The position numbers and the translations under genes are program-made. The notes below the pieces were generated by a model, which had not been told where the DNA came from, did not search any database, and saw only the letters and a list, made by a program, of their open reading frames with translations. Below, in pieces: positions 1 to 11,868 of a DNA stretch of 64,000 nt (position 1 is its first letter; each line of letters starts with the position of its first letter). The stretch comes from Cercis canadensis (Eukaryota > Streptophyta > Magnoliopsida > Fabales > Fabaceae). Where the stretch lies: assembly GCA_003255065.1 (NCBI GenBank), contig QAOA01001100.1, positions 296,840 to 360,839 on the forward strand, given 5' to 3'.

Positions 1-536
1 AAGCAAATTGGTCAAACAAAGCATTCACGAAAAGATTGAAATGTTTTACTCACCCTTAAATTCATTATCCGTTCAAAAAACTTAGATTATTTAACTTGCA
101 TCTAATTACGACCTTTTTTGGACTAACTTTTTAGATATAAGGTCTGATCGCAAAATCAAAAATATCCGATCTTATTCTTTCACCAATATGAAGCATAAGA
201 TAAAAGAGGCCAAAAAGATCATTCTCATTTATATACAAAAAAATCTAGTACTTATACATATTCAAATTTAAAAAACTACCCTACAAAAACCCACATCTCC
301 AACGTCAGTTCCCTCATTCCGTCCTAGATAAAACCTCATCTTTTGCCATCTGAAAAGGTGTCATAATCCTCTAGGGATATCTTAAGCTTAAGAGCTGCAT
401 CATCACCTCCATCATCTTCCTCACCTTCACTCTCATCGACCAGCTAACCATCTTTGATGTTCTTAAAATAAGCCATCTGGTCTCTTCGAAGGTCGGGAAA
501 TTGTAACTTCACCTGGTTAGCGGCATAATCAAATCC

Positions 537-2290
537 CTATCTAAAAGCAATGGCATAATTTTGCCCTATTTGAAGCTCAGCACACTTTCTCTGCCTTAGT
601 TTTGAATGGCGAGCACAGTCAAGCCGACAAGCCATCTTGTTCCTCAACTCGCATTCCCTTCCTTGCACTTCCGTTGCAAGAGACAAGGTCCATTCTATCT
701 CTCGTGTGTCGGCCTTATGCCGCTCCTCCAACTCTTTTATCTTAAGACGGAGTTGCCTGTTCTCTGTCTCGGCTTTATCCCAAGCTTCAAGGGCTGGTGA
801 CAGATGCTGGATCTCCAAGTTCTCCTTCTCCTCCCTCAGATGTCGATTCTCATCTTCAGCCTTCTTCCGAGCCTCCAACACCGAGTCCTTCTCGACTCGA
901 AGCATTTACTCTTCATCTTGCAATTTTTGTAGCGCGGCGAGGTCCCCTATCTTCTTTTGCACACCTCGGATCGTAGCTAGACCCTGAGTTGCATTAGCTA
1001 GGAGGTACTTTATCAGCTGGTCAACGGAAGATTGGCTCACCCTATCAACGTCGGCCGCTGGCAAAATGGAGTCAATCCTATCCTGAACAGGAAACCGGGT
1101 ATTCCAAAATGAATGGCTTGTGTGGGTGGGGTTCTCCCAGGCCAGGTCGGCGGTAAAAAGGTCTAGGGGTCTAACCTCGGTCGAAGTCTCCTATCGAGGT
1201 CGGCTGGAAGAGGTACCCATTCGAACATGCTCGAAGTGTGAAGATCTGTGTTTTTTCAACCCACGTTCTCCTCGATCTCTCTTCCTAAGATCGGCTGAGG
1301 GATCTTCTTCCCCAAGACGTTTCCAACGAGCCCTATCAGCCGGCACCACCGAAATCGGCTCCGCAGCAATAATCTGAACAGGCTCAGTCGCGAGAACCAC
1401 AAGTTCCTCCACATCCCTGATAACTGGCCCAGGTGTAGGTGCTGCCTCGCCAAACTTCGCAAGCTTGGATAGTCTCACCATCTCGTCTTTGCTAATTCTT
1501 TCGTCTGCAGATAACGGACCAAAAAATGAGTTCGTCATATTAACAATTCTTTTAAATAAATAACAAGTAACCAGATAACAACCAATTAAATCCCTGGCTT
1601 TCAGCTTGACCTGGTCGGATTTGTTGTGTGTAAGCTCGAAAATTATTCCTATGATACGACGAGCTTCTGGGTCATATTCATCCATAAAGCGCGCTCGTCC
1701 CTTATTCACATATTGAACCCATTTCAAAGGGAATTAAGGTTTCCCATTGTCATCCAAAAAGAAAGCTTTGTCCGGCCTGGGCACCCTATCCCAGGTTGGA
1801 ACAGTTACTCGGAAGAACTGGTCCTTCCATCCCTTAGCCGATTCCTAGAATAACTTCATTAAACAAAATCGAGGACGGCTAGCTACGTACATAAATTCCT
1901 GGTCAGAATCTTTTAAAGTAAAAAAGTGGAAAAAAAGTCTACTTGAGCGTTTACTGCTAACAAGATACACATATTTTGAAAGGCTCGGAGGAACCCCCAT
2001 CCATTGGTGTGAAGCTGTGAGGGAGCTGCATTTATTTTTTGAAAAAAATCTACTTCAAATTCGGTTAAGGGAAGCTCGGCTCTAGCCCTATCCATGTACG
2101 CTAAGTTAAAAACAAAGAAATTATCGTGAGGACAGTTCTCACAAATCGGGGAATCTTGAGGATAGGCTTCTAGATCGAAATGGTGGCAGTTCCAGTCTAT
2201 TTCGGGAAAATTTTCTTTTAGGTTTTTTATATCCCTAGGTCGAATGGAAGACTTAGTAGACCTAACGGATGGGTGAACGGAGAAAGTCAT
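537..2290 (-). pseudogene. Antisense gypsy-associated ORF remnant (Transposase_28-like plus coiled coil)
   Basis: Minus-strand reading frames inside the gypsy fragment. The N-terminal piece (1913-2290) contains PSQLHTNGWGFLRAFQ, which resembles the conserved core of the plant 'putative gypsy type transposon' domain. Downstream pieces (1191-1727 and 537-905) are charged; the last is rich in E, K and R with heptad-like spacing, suggesting a coiled coil. Its orientation opposite to the LTR fits the extra antisense frames known from some plant gypsy elements. It is a broken fossil with several breaks, and no function is claimed. Confidence 0.55.
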
Positions 2291-2853
2291 AGAGGCCTAA
2301 GAAGAAGAAAAGGCCCCGATATTGTTTCCCCGAGAACACCCAGGAGCGTCCTTTGGAGATTTGTCAGAAGATCGCATATCTTCAAAAAATAACCCCCGAA
2401 CTAGGACTAACAAAAAAAAAAAGTAATAGGCAGAGAGGTCTACCTGTTTTAAACAAATTCCGAGCTTGGGTTTGCTGAAATGCAAGTTCCTAAGAATTCT
2501 CTCCGACCTCACGAAAATTTTAAAATGTTCTTTCAAAAAATTTGGGCGAAATCAGAGACTTCCCTATATATAGTAGTTGGGATTTTCATCCACCAGTTCA
2601 AATCATCTGAATCCAACGGCCAGGGAATCGCAGTTATTAACTCGGGAAGTACAAACATCAAATCTACAACAGCCTTTTTTTGCCTCGAGACACGTGATTT
2701 CCGGCAGCCATCATTACCCTCACACCTACTACCAGTTATATCTAAACACGTGGCAAGGTAGAGGAAGATAAAAAGTCATAGGAAAGAAGTCATTTTTATG
2801 CCGTCCTATAACTCGGAGATCGTTGTCCCGAAATCCGAGCTTCGGGGGGCAAG

Positions 2854-3249
2854 TGTGGTGGCCTATTCCAAAAGCCCAAATAAATAGTGGCCCAACAACC
2901 AGAGGCTCAATAAGATAAAACATATTAAAGGCCCCGGGTGACCTGTATTGAAGGCCCCGAGTGACGCGCCAGCTCATTTCGGGTAAACCGCCAAATCACA
3001 AGTCTCTGTTCCTATAAATAGTCCCTACTATCAAAGGTGAGCTCGCTCTCCAGATATCACTTAATCTACATTGTCAAGCTCGAATCATACTAACTTGACC
3101 TTCGGAGACCGAAAATAAGAATCCAGCCCGCTTTTCTGTTTCAGGGAAGCTCGAAGACATCCCGACCTCGGAGATCTCCCCCGACCTTGAAGGATCTTGA
3201 GCATCTCTGAAATTCACGTGACGTAACCCGATCCATAACTCAGGCATCA
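2854..3249 (+). repeat. Probable 3' LTR of the gypsy element
   Basis: The block starts with TGTGG directly after a purine-rich tract and may end in CA near 3249. It contains a TATA-like stretch (TATAAATAG, about 3014-3022) followed by GC-richer sequence, as in the promoter part of plant gypsy LTRs. The partner LTR is outside the window, so the borders are estimated from sequence features and from the point where LINE homology starts. Confidence 0.5.
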
Positions 3250-3823
3250 TCAAATACCGATGGATCAGCATTGTCAAACCCTGGCTTTATAGGTGCAGGA
3301 GGGGTCCTCAAAGATCATGAAGGACGCTGGATCAATGGATTTTCAAAAAAAGTGGGTTACGGCTCACCAAATCTGGCTGAACTGTGGGCAGTAACATAAG
3401 GGATCAAAATAGCTACACAAATGAATGTTACTAATTTGATCATAGAAGTTGACTCCACTTTCGTTGAGAACATGTTAGAAAAAGAGGGTGATTCTAACCA
3501 CCATTTTTATTTTTTGGTTGAATATTGCAAGGATCTACTACAGATGATTCCCCATTCTAAGATTCATCATGTCTTTAAATAAGCAAATAGATGTGCAGAT
3601 GCAACAGGCAAGGCAGCCCACTAGCATCCACTTTTGAAACTTTTGATCATCCTCCATATTTTGTTAAACCTTCTCTATTCTTTGATAGAATATTACTACC
3701 TAGAATTATTAGTTCAAGTTTGAGGGGAGATACTTATGTTGGATGACTGTAATGTTTAATACTCTGGTTGAAGACTTATTATTATTATTATGAAATTATA
3801 GTTTTAACCAAAAAAAAAAAAAA
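3250..3823 (+). mobile_element. LINE (L1-type) 3' end with RNase H domain and poly(A) tail
   Basis: Translation from about 3253 gives an RNase H-like domain of the type found at the C-terminus of plant LINE polyproteins. It opens with NTDGS (first catalytic Asp), then GAGGVLKD, AELWA, EVDS and finally RCAD. In-frame stops at 3397-3399 and 3580-3582 interrupt it, so it is dead. A 3' untranslated stretch follows and ends in 14 A residues (3810-3823), the normal LINE tail. The 5' part is missing where the gypsy LTR begins, so the LINE was either truncated on insertion or split by the gypsy element. Confidence 0.75.
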
Positions 3824-5030
3824 CCCAGCTATTATAACCTCTAAAATTTGGTATTCTTGTGTTTACGTAGTTTTGAGATCTGAAAACAACTTTTAATTAT
3901 AAAATTAAAATTCATAAATTCAAGGAATCTTACTTGTTGAACTGTAATTTAGAAAAAATTAATTATCAGGCATTTTTTTTTTAACCAAATNGGCATTTTT
4001 TTTTAACCAAATTACAAATAGTATAGACATGACATAATTTATTGTCATCTTCATCGAAATATCAGAGTTATATATAAATAATATATAGGCTGTAAATTTA
4101 TTCTTTTAACAAATTTGCTGGATAAAAAGGCATGGTAGGATAAAACATTGATATAAACTATTAATCTATCAGATATTAACTCTAACAAAACTACAAATGT
4201 GCATTCTATTTACAGAAGGTCAAGCTCTCTCTTTTTGATTCATGCTTTGCAACATAACTGCTATGAGTTCAGCTATCTACTGCAACAATATTGATCAGAG
4301 CTTTGCTTAATCGTTTTTTTAATCAAAATAATCTAACAAAGAAATGCCTCGCCAGGGCTGCATGATCTTGTACCAAGAGATTCACGGTTTTTTCTTTTTT
4401 TCTTTTTCAACATACAGCTAAGCTAAGGAATTCTAAACATAAAATTCTTAAAAATAACAGAAATTCAAACAAATGGGAAACAGAAGAACTCAATCCATCA
4501 TTAATTGTAAATATCTCAAAATCAAAAAACGAAAGAATGCAAGACAGAAAGTAGCTATGAAAGTAAAACATCTGAAAGAATAATAAAAGGTAAGAAAATA
4601 ATTGACAAAAATCTACATCCATATAGAGCTAGAAGAAAATGGAGTATAGTGATTCGAAAAATGTTGAAGTTCTAACTTCATGCATTCAATTGTAGTAGAA
4701 AAACAATTTCAAGGTTTATTATAGAAGTCACTGCTAAATGCATCAGGGACTAAAAACTTTGCAAATATTTCTGAGCAAGAGAAAAAGGAATTTTCCACCT
4801 TGTTCAGTACATACGGAAGTAAACAGACCAACTATAAATGGTTTCTTATATAAAAAAAGAAAAACTAACTATTTCTGCATATTAAATGTTTTGAAGGCTG
4901 AAACGACAAGGTTTCCAACTGTCAAAGCGAAACCAACAAGCTAAAGTCACATAGAGTGTAGTAATGGAAAACATACTTAAAGCATCTACATAAAATTTTA
5001 CTTGCAGGATTTAGCTTATTTGTGGGAAGC
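3824..5030. other. AT-rich stretch with no recognised gene
   Basis: No open frame here shows a recognisable domain or splice structure. A single N at 3991 is flanked by a repeated stretch of about 20 bases (GGCA, a T run, AACCAAAT), suggesting an unmerged contig join. It may hold a very diverged part of the F-box 3' flank, but I cannot align it by eye. Confidence 0.5.
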
Positions 5031-5487
5031 TGATGTTTTGGGGTGATGTAACTGTTTCACCTCACTATAATATTTCGAGCATTAACCCTACCCAAATGTA
5101 TACACTGGTTGTACCAGATGAGGTGACTATGGTAACCTTCAGGATGAAAAAATCTTCGAGACTTATGGCAGAACTTGAAGATACTCTGGAAGAAGAATAT
5201 CTCAATCAACAATTATTTTAAAATGTCTCAAAAAGGAGAATAATAGCTAAACATACTATTCATCTCAACAAACAAAAGTATCAGAAAGGAAACTACTTAG
5301 GAAGCAATAACATGTCTACTTCATTAATTTGGTTGTGAAACATACTCGCTTGTAATATTCATCCTTATTTCTGCTTCTCAACTCCCTTCTCACCTTCCTG
5401 ATAAAGAGTACATCACCAATGAAAAGATATAAGCACAGCAAAATGACTGAAAGAAAATGATAACTCAATTTGCTATACTATCATGAT
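5031..5487. repeat. Diverged copy of the F-box 3' flank
   Basis: Sequence such as GGAGAATAATAG, ACATGTCTACTTCATTAATT and AATGAAAAGATATAAG matches, in the same order, the flank left of the intact F-box genes (compare 50380-50620). It is clearly more diverged than the other copies, consistent with the leftmost unit being the oldest. Confidence 0.75.
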
Positions 5488-8195
5488 ATACCTTTATGCC
5501 CTTCTGATTAAGGCCCTGTTTGGTTAATCTTATTCACAGCTTATTTGAGCTTTTCTATTGGCAAAAGCAGTTGTGTTGGTGTTTGGATTAGTTTATAAGA
5601 AGAGCTTATCATACCCAAATAAGCTATTTTGAGTTTATTTTGACAAGCTAAAAATTGAAGCTTCTAAAATAAGTGGGTTGCGAAAGCTAAAAATAGGTTA
5701 ACAGGGAGCCATTTTTACAATAATTTTGGACAAAAATACCCTTAATGCAAGTCTAAAATCCCATTTTATATTCTTGTAGAAATTGAAAGAACCCCAGCAC
5801 TCTTCATTCGTCATAGCCTCTAGTACTAGAACAAGAGAGAGAGAGAATTGAAACCCTCATCCTATCCTATTTGTCACTTTTAAATGTAGAGGAATGGCTT
5901 TTTGTTTTTTTGTTTTTGGTGAATACAACAGGGACAAGCCCAGCAAAACAGAAATCTGAAAGAAACAAGATGGGATAAAGACGCCTTGACCAAGGAGGGA
6001 GGATGATCTCTCCATCTTTCTGGAACACGAAGCAAAGCTGCAACAGCTTCTCCAGTTCTTGCATACTGTCATTTGTTCCTACATCTCTGACATTGGATTC
6101 TCATCTCTGCATCATCGACATTTGAAGAGATGGTGAGGATCAAATAGAAATTCTCTAACGTAGGACGTCCAAAGTAAAATAAAAATTAAAAAAAGAAAAA
6201 GAAAAAGCCAAATCAACAATGTCTTAGAAGAGAAAAAAGAGGAACTATGGCATTTCTTGAGAGTAGGAACACAATTGGTCGGTGCCTGTGCTTCGGAACT
6301 GCTTCACAGTCTTAAATCTTAATATTAGAACTTGGAATTTAGAATGGTCTTTCAACATTCTAACTTTTTTCCCTCCCACCTCCACCTTGAACCAACAAAT
6401 TGTTAGATATAAATCTATTCATGAGCCTTCACCTATTAGCTTAAGCTTTTAGGTTGAATTAGTTCTTGACACAAATCTGCTACGTGTGTTACTCTTTCTA
6501 TTTTTTATTTGCTTCCTGTTACTTCAAAGGCTTCAAGTCTTCAACCTGAATTTGGGCACCATAAACTTGGGTTACAGAAAAAAATTAAAAAAAAAAGATG
6601 AAAATGGGAAAACTAATGGTAATGGACAAATTAAAAGCTGATTGGATGAGAAAAATACTATTGCAATTGTAAAAATATATATCGAGAAGATACAGCCCAT
6701 GTAAATATTCAAAATCATAAATGGATGTAATAGATTCTAAATGAACATCGTATTCATTGTTGTGAGCAATTTAGGATGAAAAGTTGTACATTTATCTTGT
6801 TAGTTATTTCTTACAAAATACATATAGAAACACATTTTTTTTCATAAAGTGTATTTGTATGTCTTTTTTTGTAATTTCAATAATTATAAACACTTATGCA
6901 CTTATTTATCTAAATGTTTCTAGATTGAGCTTATAGATTTTAAAAACCCTTCTTTAACTATTATCCAAACACTAAATAACTTAATTTATAAGAAGTTTAT
7001 GTTTAAGAGCTTTTTATATAAGCTCTTATTATATAAGAGCTTAAATAAGCTATTTATCCAAACTGGCTCTAAGTGAAGCAAGAGTTTCAATATAGTGGAT
7101 CTCATGAACCCAATAAGAGATTCCATGAACACTAACTTCTCTGAATGTTTCTTCTCTTGAATTATAACCACAGAAGATGATCCTCCTATTGCACGAATTT
7201 TTCGTTTCAGCAACATCCAACAGTACTTCACCATCCCTTGTGAAGTATACTGGTGCAAAGGAAATAGTACCAAGAAACATTGAAGGAAATATGTCTATAC
7301 AATCAATAGACATCAACTTCATCCAACTTAGTTTAGCCTTATCTTCTTTTAACATCCACATCTTAATTTCTACCTATATTTAACTTCAAATGCACAAAAA
7401 ATCCATAAGCTGGGTTCTATATTTGTGTTAATTTATACCTTCAGGGTACACAATAACAACAGTGCTCTCATATGCTAAGTCAAATCCAAAGAGTACCTGA
7501 TATGGGAATTCTTCTACAGTATAATCATCATCATAAAGGCTAATAACACAACTGTCCCCTTGAGAATGAAAACTACTAGCATAACAATCCGCGTGCCAAT
7601 AAAGAACATTATTGTTCACTAGAGTTCCTTCTTTATTTAAAATTGGATAAACTTTGGAAAAGTCATGTTTATTGTGAAGGAGTTTCCAGGTTCATTTTCA
7701 CTGAATATATATAAGGTGGCTTTCCAATATCAAAAAACTTGATAATCTTGTGATTATCTGTGGAATGATCATATCCAAATCCACGTTTCATTCTGACCCA
7801 ACAAACTTTGGTTTCTCTGGAAGAAAAGTTTCTTGTATTCTCAGTAAATGGATTCCATAGGAATTCTTGATAATGATTCAGTCTAATCCATATATCCCAT
7901 TACAGGAAGCGCAGACAGTGAGATGGATAGTGTATTTACTCTCCAATGGTAAATCAAGTTTCCTTACCTTAGCAGTGCGCACTTCATATTCCATAACATA
8001 AATGGATTTGCTGGACCAAAGAATCAATTTCGGGGTGTTGTGTGAGATGGTAGAATCCCAAGACTTGCTGATGCTTTTAAACCGTATAAGAGATTTCTCC
8101 GGCAGATGTTTGAGTATATCTAGATGCAACGCTTTTGGAATCCATTCACTGCATTTGGTGGGGTTTCTCTGAAGCTTTTCCGAGGACTGTGACAT
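5488..8195 (-). pseudogene. F-box protein pseudogene, copy 1 (oldest)
   Basis: The N-terminal frame from ATG 8195 reads MSQSSEKLQRNP and then an F-box (WIPKALHLDILKHLPEKSL, followed by RFKSISKSW). It runs to about 7878, where a frameshift gives a stop. The homologous reading continues in other frames: LWNPFT and GFGYDHSTDNHKI near 7790-7840, NNVLYWHADC and VLFGFDLAYES at 7428-7619, and MWMLKEDKAKLSWMKL at 7050-7361. At least three frame changes or stops separate these blocks. A PIF/Harbinger-like element (5512-7069) splits the last seven or so codons from the rest. It is much more diverged from copies 3-5 than they are from each other. No protein of normal length can be made. Confidence 0.88.
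5512..7069. mobile_element. PIF/Harbinger (Tourist)-like non-autonomous DNA transposon
   Basis: The left end reads GGCCCTGTTTGG and the inverted right end reads GAGCCAGTTTGG, an imperfect terminal inverted repeat. Both halves extend inward with further inverted similarity (AGCTTATTTGAGCTT versus AGCTTATTTAAGCTC). TAA flanks both ends (5509-5511 and 7070-7072), the usual 3-bp target duplication of this superfamily. Paralogous F-box genes show the uninterrupted site, GATTTAGTGAAG. The 1.56-kb body has no transposase frame that I recognise. A short minus-strand frame at 5867-6064 could be captured sequence but is unidentified. A hAT origin is less likely given the 3-bp duplication. Confidence 0.78.
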
Positions 8196-8283
8196 CCTCT
8201 CCCTTTTACTGCGTCTAGAACTTTGGGGCTAGTGCAGCTGGAATCTCTTCTCTGCCAAACCCTAAACACAATTTATACATATA

Positions 8284-8619
8284 GGCTAAAATACACTTTA
8301 AGTTCTTAAACTCTACACGTTTTTTTATTGGTATCCTCTCACTTTTAATTACTTCAATTAGATTTATGTAATTTTTTAATTGGGTTCAAAAGTTAACAGA
8401 CCTGTTAACTAGTAGACAGAAAATAATGATGTGGCATTTGTTTATGTATTATTGTATGTTAATATTTACAATAAAAATTATTAAAGGCCACATCATTATT
8501 CTTCATCTACTAGTTAAAGGGTGTGTTAACTTTTGAACCTAATTGAAAAATTAATTTTTTTTAAGGTCTAATTAAAGTAATTGAAAGTACAAGGATGCAA
8601 ATGAAAAAAAAAAAAAAAA
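8284..8619. mobile_element. Fold-back MITE with long inverted repeat, truncated by the assembly gap
   Basis: The left half (about 8325-8450) and the right half (about 8460-8600) are inverted copies. For example GGGTTCAAAAGTTAACAGAC near 8383 pairs with the inverse of GTTAACTTTTGAACCTAATT near 8525, and AATAATGATGTGGC pairs with GCCACATCATTATT. The outer right end runs into a poly(A) stretch and then the N gap, so the terminus and target duplication cannot be seen. It resembles MULE-type or fold-back MITEs. It sits just upstream of F-box pseudogene 1. Confidence 0.65.
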
Positions 8620-9600
8620 NNNNNNNNNNNNNNNNNNNNNNNNNNNNNNNNNNNNNNNNNNNNNNNNNNNNNNNNNNNNNNNNNNNNNNNNNNNNNNNNN
8701 NNNNNNNNNNNNNNNNNNNNNNNNNNNNNNNNNNNNNNNNNNNNNNNNNNNNNNNNNNNNNNNNNNNNNNNNNNNNNNNNNNNNNNNNNNNNNNNNNNNN
8801 NNNNNNNNNNNNNNNNNNNNNNNNNNNNNNNNNNNNNNNNNNNNNNNNNNNNNNNNNNNNNNNNNNNNNNNNNNNNNNNNNNNNNNNNNNNNNNNNNNNN
8901 NNNNNNNNNNNNNNNNNNNNNNNNNNNNNNNNNNNNNNNNNNNNNNNNNNNNNNNNNNNNNNNNNNNNNNNNNNNNNNNNNNNNNNNNNNNNNNNNNNNN
9001 NNNNNNNNNNNNNNNNNNNNNNNNNNNNNNNNNNNNNNNNNNNNNNNNNNNNNNNNNNNNNNNNNNNNNNNNNNNNNNNNNNNNNNNNNNNNNNNNNNNN
9101 NNNNNNNNNNNNNNNNNNNNNNNNNNNNNNNNNNNNNNNNNNNNNNNNNNNNNNNNNNNNNNNNNNNNNNNNNNNNNNNNNNNNNNNNNNNNNNNNNNNN
9201 NNNNNNNNNNNNNNNNNNNNNNNNNNNNNNNNNNNNNNNNNNNNNNNNNNNNNNNNNNNNNNNNNNNNNNNNNNNNNNNNNNNNNNNNNNNNNNNNNNNN
9301 NNNNNNNNNNNNNNNNNNNNNNNNNNNNNNNNNNNNNNNNNNNNNNNNNNNNNNNNNNNNNNNNNNNNNNNNNNNNNNNNNNNNNNNNNNNNNNNNNNNN
9401 NNNNNNNNNNNNNNNNNNNNNNNNNNNNNNNNNNNNNNNNNNNNNNNNNNNNNNNNNNNNNNNNNNNNNNNNNNNNNNNNNNNNNNNNNNNNNNNNNNNN
9501 NNNNNNNNNNNNNNNNNNNNNNNNNNNNNNNNNNNNNNNNNNNNNNNNNNNNNNNNNNNNNNNNNNNNNNNNNNNNNNNNNNNNNNNNNNNNNNNNNNNN
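8620..9600. other. Assembly gap (981 N)
   Basis: Unknown bases. Compared with the other units, the gap lies where the first unit's spacer, cystatin and RPC5 exon would be expected, so content may be missing here. The stated gap length need not be real. Confidence 0.95.
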
Positions 9601-11868
9601 GATGGCCACAAAAATGACATTTCTAACTATTTTCAACAATTGCTAGCCATAGACACAGAGTACTTCTTTTCAAACAGAAACAGATCATGTCTTCCAAGCA
9701 AGGAACAAAAGAGGTAATTCTACACTATTTCTTCAAGCAAACCAAAAAATTGCAATGACATTAGAGCATGATTGTATGTAATACAAGAAAATGACCAGAT
9801 TTAAATAGAATAAAAGTCTACTTCTAAAAGTTCAAATGAAATATGCTAAGATCTCCAACTATTCACAAATTTCAATGTTGATTATTGAACAACACAAGAA
9901 ATATTTCTTTCAGAACCATTTTTCCATGACAATTTTTCAAACATAAATGCTCCAAATTTATCATCTTCTACTCAGGGATACCAACTTCACTGGTTTCCAA
10001 AAATTCATACGCTCTCTTGCTGCTTCTAGGTAACAAGCTTGCCAACGATGGAACCCCTTGATTTCTCATTTCTTCATGTGCAAGCCTGTTTAAGCCACAA
10101 TATATTGATTACCATCAGTGGAGGGACAGAAGCTAAGTATGCATAAATGATCTTAAAATTTATTTAAAATTGCCCCAAGCATTGCTAAAGTTAGGAAGGT
10201 TTTGAGGAATATGCTGCTTTACATAGTTCTATCAAATACATAATAACTTCCACTGGCGCAGAATGTTCAAGAGAAGAATTTCCATATCATCACAGGGAAA
10301 TGTAGAGAAACAAGGGAAAGCAAACAAAAGACAAGACACCACAGAACCTGCAGCAAAAATATCAAGTTCATGACTTAGAAATGTAAATAAACTATAACAT
10401 TAGAAGCAGTATGTTTTAACTTAAGAGGCAGCTGGTCTGAATGAACATGAGGTTATCATCAAAACTAAGAAGGAAAGTAGAACCATCAGAGGCTAAGCAC
10501 AATTTTCAGGTAAGGAATATTTCTTCAAAATTTGGAATTTAACTAACCTGTTCAAGTCTTCTACAGAGAGGTAAAGAAAATCATTGCTCATTTTAAAGAT
10601 TAGCTCGTGGACCAATAGTTATATGTTTAAGAAAGAGGATAAGTAAACCTCAGATCAAATAGGAAAAAACAGAAACAGAAAAAGCATAAAATTAAATAAT
10701 GCATGAATACATTGTTGTTTTATGGGCTTTGTGGTTAGAATGAAATCCTACACATTTTAACACCACAGGTTCAATGATTTTATCTATTGTGGGACAAGAT
10801 TGTCTCCATGGCTTCCTCTCCTCCAATAAAATCTTCTTCTTTTGACAAAGAGAGCATTTCCCTTCAATCTCATTTAAATTCACCCTCTTGTTGTCGATTC
10901 TATGTTATTTTTCGACTACAGGATCTTCTAGCATGGTCTCATTGACTAGGCTACTCTAGAAGATACAATAAATATTCAAACTATTTCAACAAAACCAAGC
11001 TGTCTTTTGATGTTGGCTTGGAAAATATAACTACTAGGAGGTCAGCCAGTAACTTCAACCACAGTAATCAGAGATGAGCTTAAACTTATTTTTACTAAAT
11101 AATCATAGAGATGGATGAAGGTGCAGGACACATCAGAATGATGTAGTAAGAGCTCCCTATGGCAAAAGTGTAGTTAACAAATTTTTTTAAAGACCTGCAT
11201 GCTTAATTAGTAATTAATAAGTATGGATATGATCATTTCAACGTGAAAACCAAAATTATTACTATTTAACCAAACTTAATGTGGTTAACTGGTCTCTCAT
11301 TATAAAAATTTCTAGCATTGAATCCCTACTTGGCTACTTGTAAAAATCTCTGAAATTTTTGAAACCATCAGGTTATTCGATGAAAACCCTAGGCTGTATA
11401 CAATTGTTTTACGAGCTGGTGACCATGGTAACTTACATGATGAAGGGATCTTAGACAGATCTGTGGCAGTAGATAAAGATTCTCCCAATATACATAAAAG
11501 ATCTCTAAATACTGAATGAAAATCAACTTAATAAGGGAAAGTAGAATATCCCAATCAAAAGTTGTTTAAAATATCTCAAAAAGGAGAATAATAGATAAAA
11601 TCATACTATTCAGCTCAACATAGAGAAGTACCAGAAAGACAAAAGGGGTACTTAGAAAGGAAATGATACATGTCTACTTCATTAATTTGGTTATGAAAAA
11701 TGAATGCATACTTGCTTGCAATATCCATAATTCATCTATAATTCTGCTTCTCGACTCCTTTTTGACCTTCCAGTAAAGAGAACATTATCAATGAAAAGAT
11801 ATAAGTATAGAAAAATGACACGAAAGAAAACAAACATTCAATTTGCTATGGTATCATGTTATACCTCT
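9601..11868. repeat. F-box 3' flank, unit 2
   Basis: Collinear with 22500-24629, 26899-28552, 36200-38378 and 47160-50664. It includes an open plus-strand frame (about 11341-11520, containing RLFDENPRLYT) that recurs in every unit, usually better preserved. I recognise no gene in the rest. Confidence 0.8.

Larger units (their letters stand above)
1..3249 (+). mobile_element. 3' part of a broken Ty3/gypsy LTR retrotransposon
   Basis: The stretch ends in a purine-rich tract (about 2841-2853) followed by an LTR-like block, the arrangement expected at the 3' end of an element read on the plus strand. Internal DNA to the left holds a reading frame on the opposite strand with a domain typical of plant gypsy elements. 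No protease, reverse transcriptase or integrase is seen, so the coding core must lie left of the window or be lost. The element looks broken, with several breaks. Placement in the Tat lineage, some members of which carry extra antisense frames, is inference. The right end (near 3249) abuts a LINE RNase H fragment. Confidence 0.6.

Noticed and set aside
8568-9639. Long frames across the N gap
   Set aside because: They consist of unknown bases.
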